Of a stretch of 64,000 nucleotides of DNA, positions 23,673 to 30,249 are shown in pieces (the stretch's first letter is position 1; the number at the start of each line of letters is the position of its first letter). The notes beneath the pieces were generated by a model, which searched no databases, was not told the DNA's origin, and was given only the letters and a program-made list of their open reading frames with translations. The stretch comes from Pseudalgibacter alginicilyticus (GTDB taxonomy: Bacteria > Bacteroidota > Bacteroidia > Flavobacteriales > Flavobacteriaceae). The translations under genes were made by a program, and so were the position numbers. The DNA lies in assembly GCF_001310225.1 (NCBI RefSeq), contig NZ_CP012898.1, forward strand, positions 1,984,001 to 2,048,000. Direction: 5' to 3'.

Positions 23673-26024
23673 TTAGCTGTTTTGGTCTTTTTTTAAATTT
23701 GAAATATTTTGATTAATGCCATTTACTGTTTCATAAACAATAACGTCTGTTGGTATTTTTTTAACATCATTAACAATTGATTTTGCAACATTTGCTTCTC
23801 CATTATGAAGCTCTGCAGAAACCTCTTGTGTCGTTTTAACTGTTGAAATCATCTCAGTTTTATCTTCTTCATTTTGAATATAATTAGCAACGTCATCTGA
23901 ATTAATAGCAATACTTGGCGCAATGACTAATGCAACAACCGACATTAATTTTAATAGAATATTTAATGAAGGTCCTGAAGTGTCTTTAAAAGGGTCACCC
24001 ACTGTATCACCTACAACGGCTGCTTTATGAGCATCAGTTCCTTTTCTTCCTTGCTCCTCTATAGTTTTTTTAGCATTATCCCACGCGCCTCCTGCATTAG
24101 ATTGAAAAATTGCCATTAGCACACCACATGTGGTAACACCAGCTAATAGCCCTCCTAACATTTCGGCCCCGCCAATAAACCCAACTGCTACTGGTACAGC
24201 AATAGCTAATAATCCTGGCAAGACCATTTCCTTAATAGATGCTTTTGTTGAAATATCTACACATTTATCATATTCTGCTACACCATCAGCCGCATCAAAA
24301 ATAGCTCTATCTTCTTTTGAAGCTTTAGTCATATCAGAATCATATTTACGCATTATTATTAAAGCTGCTTTTAATTCTGGAATATCTCTAAATTGACGAC
24401 GTACTTCTTCTATCATGGCCATAGCGGCACGACCTACGGCATTCATTGACAATGCTGAAAATACAAATGGCAACATACCACCTACTAACAACCCTGCCAT
24501 AATATTAGGCTTAGACACATCAATAGCCGTTACATTGGCCGTTTTCATAAAAGCAGCAAACAAAGCAAGTGCTGTTAATGCGGCTGAAGCAATGGCAAAT
24601 CCTTTTCCAATGGCTGCAGTTGTATTACCTACAGCATCTAATTTATCGGTACGTTCACGAACTTCACTTGGCAATTCTGCCATTTCTGCAATACCTCCAG
24701 CATTATCTGAAATTGGTCCATAAGCGTCTACTGCCAATTGAATACCGGTATTAGCTAACATCCCAACTGCTGCAATAGCAATACCATACAATCCAGCAAA
24801 ATGATAGGACACTAAAATAGCAGCTGCAATCAATAAAATTGGAATTGCTGTAGACATCATCCCAATACCTAAACCTGCAATAATATTTGTAGCGGCACCA
24901 GTTTCAGATTGTTTCACTATAGAATTTACTGGTTTAGTACCAGTTCCTGTATAATATTCAGTCACTTTCCCTACTGCCAAACCTGCTACCAAACCAGCTA
25001 TAGTTGCCCAAAATACACCCATAGCACCAAATGGTAAACCATTAACACTTTCAGGAATCAATGTATTGATAATAAAATAAGAAGCTATAACCATTAAGCC
25101 CGCGGAGCCAAATTCACCTATATTTAAAGCAGTTTGCGGGTTCCCTCCATCTTTTACTTTTACAAAAAATGTTCCAATAATTGACATAATAATTCCAATT
25201 GCCGCTAATACTAGAGGTAAATAAACAGCTCCTAATCCTGAAAAATCTGGAGTGATAATAAAAGCACCTAATACCATGGTTCCAATAATAGAACCAACAT
25301 ACGATTCAAATAAATCAGCTCCCATTCCGGCTACATCTCCCACATTATCACCTACATTATCTGCAATAGTTGCAGGGTTTAAAGGATGATCTTCTGGAAT
25401 ACCAGCTTCAACCTTACCTACCAAATCGGCTCCAACATCAGCAGCTTTTGTATAAATACCTCCTCCAACACGTGCAAATAGGGCTATAGAAGATGCCCCC
25501 AAGGAAAAGCCAGAAAGTACATTTAATACCATTGATAAATTTTCTGGACCAGCCCATATATTTTGATACACTACAAATAAACCACTTAATCCTAAAACAC
25601 CTAAACCAACAACTCCAAGCCCCATAACTGCTCCTCCTGCAAAAGCAACCTCTAAAGCTTTTCCCAAAGACGTTCTTGCGGCACTTGTAGTTCTAACATT
25701 TGCCTTAGTAGCCACTTTCATACCTATAAATCCTGCTAATGCAGAGCATATTGCTCCTACAATAAAGGACACAGCTACCATACCATGAGAGCCTATTTCA
25801 TTATTTCCTTTAAAATATAATAAGATAGCAACTGCAACAACAAATATTGATAATATTTTGTATTCTGCTTTAAGAAAAGACATAGCACCATCTGCTATAT
25901 TTTTAGCAATCCTAATCATTTTTTCTGTTCCTTGATCTTGTTTTGTTACCCATGCACTTTTAATAAATACAAACAAAAGTGCCAAAACACCGAAGAGTGG
26001 CAAGCCCTGAATTATTAAATCCAT
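23673..26024 (-). CDS. hppA: Membrane-bound ion-pumping pyrophosphatase
   Basis: The 783-residue protein has about 15-16 membrane helices and the pyrophosphate-binding signature [19 protein letters not shown] plus [19 protein letters not shown] (about 190-240). A second acidic site DNAGGIAEM and late [15 protein letters not shown] complete the active site. It hydrolyses PPi in the cytoplasm and pumps H+ and/or Na+ outward. The [10 protein letters not shown] motif has Ala where K+-independent enzymes have Lys, so this is the K+-dependent class; H+ against Na+ cannot be decided. The C-terminus extends about 70 residues past the last helix with a charged tail. Its terminator is well formed. Confidence 0.96.
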   Translation of the reverse strand: MDLIIQGLPLFGVLALLFVFIKSAWVTKQDQGTEKMIRIAKNIADGAMSFLKAEYKILSIFVVAVAILLYFKGNNEIGSHGMVAVSFIVGAICSALAGFIGMKVATKANVRTTSAARTSLGKALEVAFAGGAVMGLGVVGLGVLGLSGLFVVYQNIWAGPENLSMVLNVLSGFSLGASSIALFARVGGGIYTKAADVGADLVGKVEAGIPEDHPLNPATIADNVGDNVGDVAGMGADLFESYVGSIIGTMVLGAFIITPDFSGLGAVYLPLVLAAIGIIMSIIGTFFVKVKDGGNPQTALNIGEFGSAGLMVIASYFIINTLIPESVNGLPFGAMGVFWATIAGLVAGLAVGKVTEYYTGTGTKPVNSIVKQSETGAATNIIAGLGIGMMSTAIPILLIAAAILVSYHFAGLYGIAIAAVGMLANTGIQLAVDAYGPISDNAGGIAEMAELPSEVRERTDKLDAVGNTTAAIGKGFAIASAALTALALFAAFMKTANVTAIDVSKPNIMAGLLVGGMLPFVFSALSMNAVGRAAMAMIEEVRRQFRDIPELKAALIIMRKYDSDMTKASKEDRAIFDAADGVAEYDKCVDISTKASIKEMVLPGLLAIAVPVAVGFIGGAEMLGGLLAGVTTCGVLMAIFQSNAGGAWDNAKKTIEEQGRKGTDAHKAAVVGDTVGDPFKDTSGPSLNILLKLMSVVALVIAPSIAINSDDVANYIQNEEDKTEMISTVKTTQEVSAELHNGEANVAKSIVNDVKKIPTDVIVYETVNGINQNISNLKKDQNS

Positions 26025-26264
26025 TTTTTTAGTTAGTTTAAATTAATATTTCTTAAAAATAAAGCTAAAAATAGGCAAATATGTGAAATAAAAAAAGCTG
26101 AAATTCAATTAAGATTTTTTTTAATTTTTATTTTTAATAAGACTCATTATTTCAATTTAAAAGGGTGTTAAAAAAGCCCCAATAAGACATTTCACACTTA
26201 TTTAAAACAAATTATCAATTTGAATAAACTATCTTTTAAAGACAAATTCTGTCAAGTTCTTTTC

Positions 26265-26272
26265 TATCTTTG
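26265..26272 (+). promoter_or_regulatory. -7 box (TATCTTTG) of rpe
   Basis: TATCTTTG is a perfect TAnnTTTG box lying 24 bp before the rpe ATG at 26297, which gives a very short leader. No TTG is present at the expected upstream spacing. Confidence 0.6.
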
Positions 26273-26296
26273 CCAAAAATTAGAAAAATATTCCAA

Positions 26297-26959
26297 ATGA
26301 GTTCTAAACTTATAGCTCCTTCAGTTTTAGCTGCAGATTTTGCAAATCTTCAACGCGATATAGACATGATAAACCAAAGTGAAGCCGATTGGTTTCATAT
26401 TGACATTATGGACGGCGTTTTTGTACCTAACATTTCGTTTGGAATGCCCGTTCTGCAAGCCATTAGCAAACATGCTAAAAAAACCATTGATGTACATTTA
26501 ATGATTGTTGACCCCGATAGGTATATTAAAACATTTGCTGAATTAGGAAGTGATATTTTAACCGTTCACTATGAAGCATGTACTCATTTACATAGAACGC
26601 TTCAAGCAATTAAAACAGAGGGCATGAAAGCGGGAGTTGCGCTAAACCCTCACACTAATATAAATGTGTTAGAAGACACCATAACTGACATTGATTTGGT
26701 TTGTATTATGAGTGTAAACCCTGGTTTTGGTGGACAAAGCTTTATTGAAAACACTTATGACAAAGTCAAACAACTAAAAACTTTAATAACACGCAAAAAC
26801 GCAACTACACAAATAGAAATTGATGGCGGTGTAACAAATAAAAACGCTAAAGCTCTTGTTGAAGCTGGAGCAGATGTATTAGTTGCAGGCAGTTATGTTT
26901 TTAAAAGCAGTAATCAAACCGAAACTATTAAAAACTTGAAAGCTATTGCAAATTCTTAA
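26297..26959 (+). CDS. rpe: Ribulose-phosphate 3-epimerase
   Basis: The ATG at 26297 gives 220 residues starting MSSKLIAPSVLAADFANLQ, the conserved beginning of the family; an upstream TTG would place the start within the promoter box. Visible TIM-barrel active-site motifs are HIDIMDGVFVPNISFG (about 36-51), VHLMI (about 71), MSVNPGFGGQ (about 141-150) and EIDGGV (about 179-184), containing the two catalytic Asp and metal-binding His residues. It interconverts ribulose-5-P and xylulose-5-P in the pentose phosphate pathway. The gene is convergent with a CBS gene and overlaps its end by 4 bp. Confidence 0.96.
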   Translation: MSSKLIAPSVLAADFANLQRDIDMINQSEADWFHIDIMDGVFVPNISFGMPVLQAISKHAKKTIDVHLMIVDPDRYIKTFAELGSDILTVHYEACTHLHRTLQAIKTEGMKAGVALNPHTNINVLEDTITDIDLVCIMSVNPGFGGQSFIENTYDKVKQLKTLITRKNATTQIEIDGGVTNKNAKALVEAGADVLVAGSYVFKSSNQTETIKNLKAIANS

Positions 26960-27372
26960 AATTGCTTTAAAAAATATTTGAGTAAATCTCTTGTGGTAAT
27001 AATACCCATTAACTCTCCGTTATCCACAATTGGCAATACATGAAATTCTTTATTAGCTAAAATTTTTGTAGCTTCTTTTATTGTAGTATCACTCGTTATA
27101 GTCGTTATTTCTTTTGACATAACTTGCTCAACACTATAGTTTTTAAGGACTACAGAATCAACATTTCTTCCATTACTTTGCAACTCTGCTTGACTAATAC
27201 GCATTATATCTGTATAACTTACCATACCAATTATAACCCCTCCAGACACCACAGGAAGATGCTTGATTTTATGTCTTTTAAAAAGTGTTTCAACTTCTGC
27301 TATGTTATCAGACATTGTTAATCCAATAACATTTTTAATCATTATATCAGATACCGGTGTAAGAAAGTTCAT
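26956..27372 (-). CDS. CBS-pair protein (downstream copy)
   Basis: The 138-residue protein consists of two CBS motifs and little else: TPVSDIMIKNVIGLTMSDN with HKIKHLPVVSGGVIIGMVSY (about 5-55), then VMSKEITTITSDTTIKEA with KEFHVLPIVDNGELMGIITTRDL (about 80-132). CBS pairs bind adenosine nucleotides or sense ionic or redox state; with no attached domain this is a stand-alone regulator. It is a close paralogue of the gene at 27451. Both have an identical CATGATAAAAATCAT palindrome upstream. The partner protein is unknown. Confidence 0.9.
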   Translation of the reverse strand: MNFLTPVSDIMIKNVIGLTMSDNIAEVETLFKRHKIKHLPVVSGGVIIGMVSYTDIMRISQAELQSNGRNVDSVVLKNYSVEQVMSKEITTITSDTTIKEATKILANKEFHVLPIVDNGELMGIITTRDLLKYFLKQF

Positions 27373-27395
27373 TTTATTCTGCTTTAAATTACAAA

Positions 27396-27403
27396 CAAAT
27401 TTA
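27396..27403 (-). promoter_or_regulatory. -7 box of the downstream CBS gene
   Basis: Minus-strand TAAATTTG matches TAnnTTTG 24 bp before the start codon. Assuming transcription begins about 7 bases downstream of it, the palindrome at 27426-27439 is centred near -43, the usual position of a Crp/Fnr class II activator. Confidence 0.45.
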
Positions 27404-27425
27404 ATTAATTAATAGGTGTTGTTTC

Positions 27426-27439
27426 ATGATAAAAATCAT
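27426..27439 (-). promoter_or_regulatory. Crp/Fnr-like palindrome ATGAT-N4-ATCAT, copy 1
   Basis: The palindrome ATGATAAAAATCAT lies 54-67 bp upstream of the CBS gene ending at 26956. It has the 5-4-5 layout of Fnr-type boxes (TTGAT-N4-ATCAA) and is repeated exactly upstream of the second CBS gene. Protein identity is inferred from layout only. Confidence 0.55.
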
Positions 27440-27450
27440 TCAACTAAAAA

Positions 27451-27891
27451 TTAAAACTGTTTTAATAAATATTTAATCAAATCTGTAGTGGTTACAATAC
27501 CTACCAATTTATTACGAAAAACAACAGGCAAAGCATGAAATTCTTTATCTGCTAAAATTTCAGCCACCTGTTTAATAGAATTTGAAGGTGATACGGTTAA
27601 CAAATTATTCTTCATAACTTGCTCTATAGTAAACATTTGATACACCATAGATTCCATATGATGACCATCCACCTCAATGGCATCTGCAAAGCTAATGCGA
27701 AGTAAATCTGTATAACTTAGCATCCCTACAATAACGTTGCCCGCAACAACTGGAATATGCCGGATTTTATGTTGTTTAAATAAACGTTCAGCTGTTTCCA
27801 AGCTATCATCTTTACTTAAAGTAATAACATCTTCTGTCATTATTGTTGAAATTGGCGCTTTTCGTATCATGGCTTTTCGGTTTAATTTCAT
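27451..27891 (-). CDS. CBS-pair protein (upstream copy)
   Basis: This 146-residue protein has the same two-CBS architecture as the next gene, sharing PISTIMTEDVITLSKDDSLE-type openings, KHIPVVAGNVIVGMLSY and DKEFHALPVVFRNKLVGIV endings (KYLLKQF against KYFLKQF at the C-terminus). The similarity shows a tandem duplication. The N-terminus carries a short basic extension (MKLNRKAMIRK). The gap to the downstream copy is 78 bp and contains a second regulatory palindrome, so each copy probably has its own promoter. Ligand and partner are unknown. Confidence 0.9.
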   Translation of the reverse strand: MKLNRKAMIRKAPISTIMTEDVITLSKDDSLETAERLFKQHKIRHIPVVAGNVIVGMLSYTDLLRISFADAIEVDGHHMESMVYQMFTIEQVMKNNLLTVSPSNSIKQVAEILADKEFHALPVVFRNKLVGIVTTTDLIKYLLKQF

Positions 27892-27923
27892 TTTAAAATT
27901 AAAAAACTAAAATCTATAAAACC

Positions 27924-27937
27924 ATGATAAAAATCAT
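27924..27937 (-). promoter_or_regulatory. Crp/Fnr-like palindrome ATGAT-N4-ATCAT, copy 2
   Basis: An exact copy of the 14-bp palindrome, with one identical flanking C on the left, lies 33-46 bp upstream of the first CBS gene. The -7 box is less clear here (TAGATTTT at 27909-27916, one mismatch). Confidence 0.55.
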
Positions 27938-27945
27938 AAGCAGCA

Positions 27946-28797
27946 TCAATAACCTAAGAAATTAAAATTAAGCATTTGTTTAACCTTATAATAAACTTCA
28001 GGAAATTGACTTCTAAATTCGTCTGGCGTTTCAATAAAATTTTCAACAATAACTGCAAAAAATTCAAATTGATTGGTATATCCATACGCCCTAAAATACT
28101 CAGAATCTAAAAGTTTTAACCGCAAGCTTTCCTTTTGACTTAATAAATCTGTCAATTCTTGAAATAAATCGCTAAAAATCGTTGAACTCACATCCCGCTC
28201 CTTAATACTATTCAAATGAATGGCATGAGCAAATTCATGAATTCCCAAATTTACATTATCATGTGAATCTTCATAACCTAATTTAAAATCTTCCCATGAC
28301 AATACGAGTGCCTTTAGTTTTGGATTAAATTCTCCTTTATGATATTCATTATTAATTTTAGAAAAAAAACGGGTGGGATAAATAACTATTTTGCTAATCA
28401 AACCAATATAGAAATCTCTAAAACCAAAAGTTAACATAATACCAGTAGCAGAAATTAACACTTTCATTTTATCAGTAACAACAACACCATCTCTACCAAT
28501 AAAATCCTTATCATTAATAAAACTAGCTACCCGATGTTCAAAATGTTTTTTCTGCTTTCTTGTTAATTTTTTATAAAACACAAAATGATTTTCAAGAAAT
28601 GATTTTTGATTTTTATTTAGTTTTTTTAATGTGAAATATAAATGGGTGTAAAATGGTTTTCGGTATTTTAAAACATATGCCATTTCTATCATTTTAACTA
28701 AAAAATGAATCATCATATAAAGTAAAATTGCAAAGAATATACCTAAGATGACTTTGCTTTCAAAAGAATAATTTTCTAAAATCATAAAAACCTGCAT
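27946..28797 (-). CDS. MtfA-like (M90 family) zinc metallopeptidase, membrane-anchored
   Basis: The 283-residue protein has an N-terminal membrane helix (about 14-34) and a soluble domain whose zinc site is GIHEFAHAIHL (HExxH, about residues 191-195), followed by a downstream Glu region (LTDLLSQKESLR and EFFAVIVENF) that supplies the third ligand. MtfA-type enzymes are zinc aminopeptidases; in E. coli MtfA regulates the Mlc repressor of glucose uptake, but here no Mlc is in view. The membrane anchor differs from soluble E. coli MtfA and is common in Bacteroidota versions. It is transcribed in the direction of the CBS pair, with a gap of 54 bp. Confidence 0.87.
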   Translation of the reverse strand: MQVFMILENYSFESKVILGIFFAILLYMMIHFLVKMIEMAYVLKYRKPFYTHLYFTLKKLNKNQKSFLENHFVFYKKLTRKQKKHFEHRVASFINDKDFIGRDGVVVTDKMKVLISATGIMLTFGFRDFYIGLISKIVIYPTRFFSKINNEYHKGEFNPKLKALVLSWEDFKLGYEDSHDNVNLGIHEFAHAIHLNSIKERDVSSTIFSDLFQELTDLLSQKESLRLKLLDSEYFRAYGYTNQFEFFAVIVENFIETPDEFRSQFPEVYYKVKQMLNFNFLGY

Positions 28798-28897
28798 AGA
28801 CTGCTTAATGCATTTATTAAGTAAAAATTGTCAATTTAAAAGTACTGAAAAGAAATTAATTAAATACTACACAAATACCAGCTCGTATATAGAGCAA

Positions 28898-28936
28898 CAA
28901 AACCTAATCAATTTTAAAAAAACTGATTAGGTTTTG
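28898..28936 (-). terminator. Orphan tRNA-style terminator hairpin
   Basis: A perfect 13-bp stem (CAAAACCTAATCA at 28898-28910 and its complement at 28924-28936) with a 13-base loop lies 3 bp from the tRNA-Arg-like fragment. Read on the minus strand it follows that fragment as a terminator follows a tRNA gene, ending in GGTTTTG. Confidence 0.55.
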
Positions 28937-28939
28937 TAC

Positions 28940-28954
28940 TTGTGACCACGAAGG
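28940..28954 (-). repeat. Direct repeat of tRNA-Arg 3' end (putative att site)
   Basis: TTGTGACCACGAAGG matches 14 of 15 bases at the end of tRNA-Arg (29546-29560), in the same orientation. The two copies are about 605 bp apart and bracket a repressor-like gene, as expected for attL/attR of a tRNA-targeting element. The single mismatch and short length leave chance possible. Confidence 0.5.
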
Positions 28955-28963
28955 TTTTGTACA

Positions 28964-29011
28964 ATGTTCTACATATATTTGTATTGTTTCAGATTGTATA
29001 TATAAGAACAT
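28964..29011 (+). promoter_or_regulatory. Promoter with flanking inverted operator half-sites
   Basis: ATGTTCT (28964-28970) and its complement AGAACAT (29005-29011) flank a TATATTTG -7 box (28974-28981). Both half-sites continue into ATAT-rich sequence on their inner sides. The arrangement suits autorepression by the HTH protein encoded 57 bp downstream. Confidence 0.5.
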
Positions 29012-29067
29012 ACATAGACAATGATTAGTAAACTAAAACGATATATTTCATTTAAACCAAATAAAAT

Positions 29068-29466
29068 ATGCAAAATTTTTCACCTATAAAGAAAAGAATA
29101 CTTCAATACATTGAATACAAACACATTAGTAAATATAAATTTTATCAGGAAACTGGTATAACTAGAGGCGTTTTAGATAAAGACAGCGGTATAAGTGAGG
29201 ATAACATAGCGAAATTTATCGCATACGATAAAACTATTAACTTGGAGTGGCTTTTAACTGGTGTTGGAGAGATGATAAAAAGAGAAACTGTTTCAAATGA
29301 ATCTCAAGCAAAAATATACTCTAACGATAAAGACGAGTACATAATAAGACTACAAAGAGAGAAGATAGAATCCCTAGAAAAGGAGATTAAGCTTTTAAAA
29401 AAAGAATGTGCAAAAGCTTCTAATTATGGAGTTACTACTAAGTCCTGTGAAAAACTAAAAAAATAA
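29068..29466 (+). CDS. Phage-repressor-like HTH protein
   Basis: The 132-residue protein has an N-terminal helix-turn-helix region (about 8-60) reading KRILQYIEYKHISKYKFYQ, then ITRGVLDKDSGISEDNIAKF and the typical INLEWLLTGVGEMIK motif of CI-like/XRE repressors of Bacteroidota phages. The C-terminal third (about 85-125) is a charged coiled coil (IIRLQREKIESLEKEIKLLK) in place of a peptidase domain, so self-cleavage of the LexA type is unlikely. It stands alone, facing against all neighbouring genes, between two tRNA-Arg-like sequences. A role as relict repressor or immunity gene of an integrated element is inferred. Confidence 0.8.
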   Translation: MQNFSPIKKRILQYIEYKHISKYKFYQETGITRGVLDKDSGISEDNIAKFIAYDKTINLEWLLTGVGEMIKRETVSNESQAKIYSNDKDEYIIRLQREKIESLEKEIKLLKKECAKASNYGVTTKSCEKLKK

Positions 29467-29500
29467 ATGTCGAACAAATGTTACGCAAAATCCATTAAAC

Positions 29501-29542
29501 AAAAAAATCGCAACAAGCTAAAAATTAGCACATTACGATTTT
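29501..29542 (-). terminator. Terminator of tRNA-Arg
   Basis: AAAATCG (29504-29510) pairs with CGATTTT (29536-29542), enclosing an inner GCTAA/TTAGC hairpin (29517-29529). On the minus strand it is followed by a T-run (29501-29507) and lies just past the tRNA 3' end. Confidence 0.6.
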
Positions 29543-29548
29543 ATTTTG

Positions 29549-29622
29549 TGACCGCGAAGGGATTCGAACCCCCAACCCTCAGAGCCGAAATCTGATATTC
29601 TATCCAGTTGAACTACGCAGCC
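29549..29622 (-). tRNA. tRNA-Arg (anticodon TCG)
   Basis: The 74-nt minus-strand molecule has a D-arm with GTTCAACTGGATAGAAT, an anticodon arm TCAGA-TTTCGGC-TCTGA giving TCG, a T-loop TTCGAAT and discriminator A. The acceptor stem (GGCTGCG with CGCGGTC) has two G-U wobbles and the T-stem (GGGGG with CCCTT) has two more, all on the 3' side. The CCA is not encoded. It lies 30 bp beyond the end of the yqeY gene and may be co-transcribed with it. Confidence 0.93.
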
Positions 29623-29652
29623 ATTGCTCTTATCTAAGTAAGTGCATGTATT

Positions 29653-30105
29653 TTATTTAGATAATTGTATTTTTACAATATTAGAAATAGTTTTTCCATC
29701 AGCTTGACCACCTAATTCTTTACTTGCCATTCCCATAACCTTCCCCATATCCTTCATACCTTCTGCACCAACTTTTTTAATGATTGAAACCACCACTTCT
29801 GTAATAGCCTCTTCACTTAATGCTTCTGGTAAAAATTGAGCAATCACTTCTGCTTCTGCCAATTCTGGAGCTGCCAAATCTTCTCGACCTTGGTCCAAGT
29901 ATATTGACGCACTATCTCTACGTTGTTTCACTTGCTTTTGAAGTATTTTAAGCTCTTGCTCTTCAGTCAATTCTTCTTTAGCACCGCTCTCTGTTTGAGC
30001 TAATAAAATAGCAGATTTCACAGCACGCAAAGCCGTTAATGCGGTTTGATCTTTAGACTTCATAGCTTCTTTCAAAGCTGACATTATATCTTGTTGCAAA
30101 CTCAT
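29653..30105 (-). CDS. yqeY: GatB/YqeY domain protein
   Basis: The 150-residue protein, starting at the ATG at 30105 (MSLQQDIMSALKEAMKSKD), has the YqeY pattern: ALRAVKSAILLAQTE, a KQRRDSASIYLDQGREDLA stretch and the C-terminal FLPEALSEEAITEVV and GKVMGMASKELGGQADG motifs. A TTG two codons earlier is a less likely start. The fold is related to the tail of GatB, the amidotransferase subunit that makes Gln-tRNA; the stand-alone protein has no settled activity but is widespread. It follows ftsZ, separated from it by a strong terminator, and precedes tRNA-Arg. Confidence 0.93.
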   Translation of the reverse strand: MSLQQDIMSALKEAMKSKDQTALTALRAVKSAILLAQTESGAKEELTEEQELKILQKQVKQRRDSASIYLDQGREDLAAPELAEAEVIAQFLPEALSEEAITEVVVSIIKKVGAEGMKDMGKVMGMASKELGGQADGKTISNIVKIQLSK

Positions 30106-30182
30106 ATTCAAAATTTTATTAGAATGCGAATATACTAAGAAAAAATGATTCTATCCTTCGCAAAAGTGACAAAACAATGATG

Positions 30183-30218
30183 AAAAAACCCGAAAAACTA
30201 AGGGAGTTTTTCGGGTTT
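30183..30218 (-). terminator. Terminator at the end of the dcw cluster (after ftsZ)
   Basis: A 14-bp stem (AAACCCGAAAAACT, 30186-30199, with its complement at 30205-30218) and 5-base loop are followed on the minus strand by a T-run at 30183-30188. It lies 31 bp after the ftsZ stop and separates the cluster from yqeY. Confidence 0.9.
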
Positions 30219-30249
30219 ATGATTAAGTTAAATAACGTAAATTAACACA

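Larger units (their letters stand above)
28798..29067 (+). other. Interval with terminator-like hairpin, tRNA-like fragment and operator region
   Basis: This 270-bp interval contains no gene. It holds, in order, the upstream region of the MtfA-like gene, a 13-bp hairpin (28898-28936), a copy of the tRNA-Arg 3' end (28940-28954) and a promoter flanked by inverted repeats (28964-29011) for the repressor-like gene. I interpret it as one end of a relict element. Confidence 0.5.

Noticed and set aside
26956-27891. One of the two CBS genes as a degraded duplicate
   Set aside because: Both frames are intact, with two complete CBS motifs, and each has its own conserved palindrome.
29068-29466. Complete prophage or genomic island at tRNA-Arg
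   Set aside because: Only one gene lies between the repeats, with no integrase, replication or structural gene, so at most a relict or minimal element is supported.
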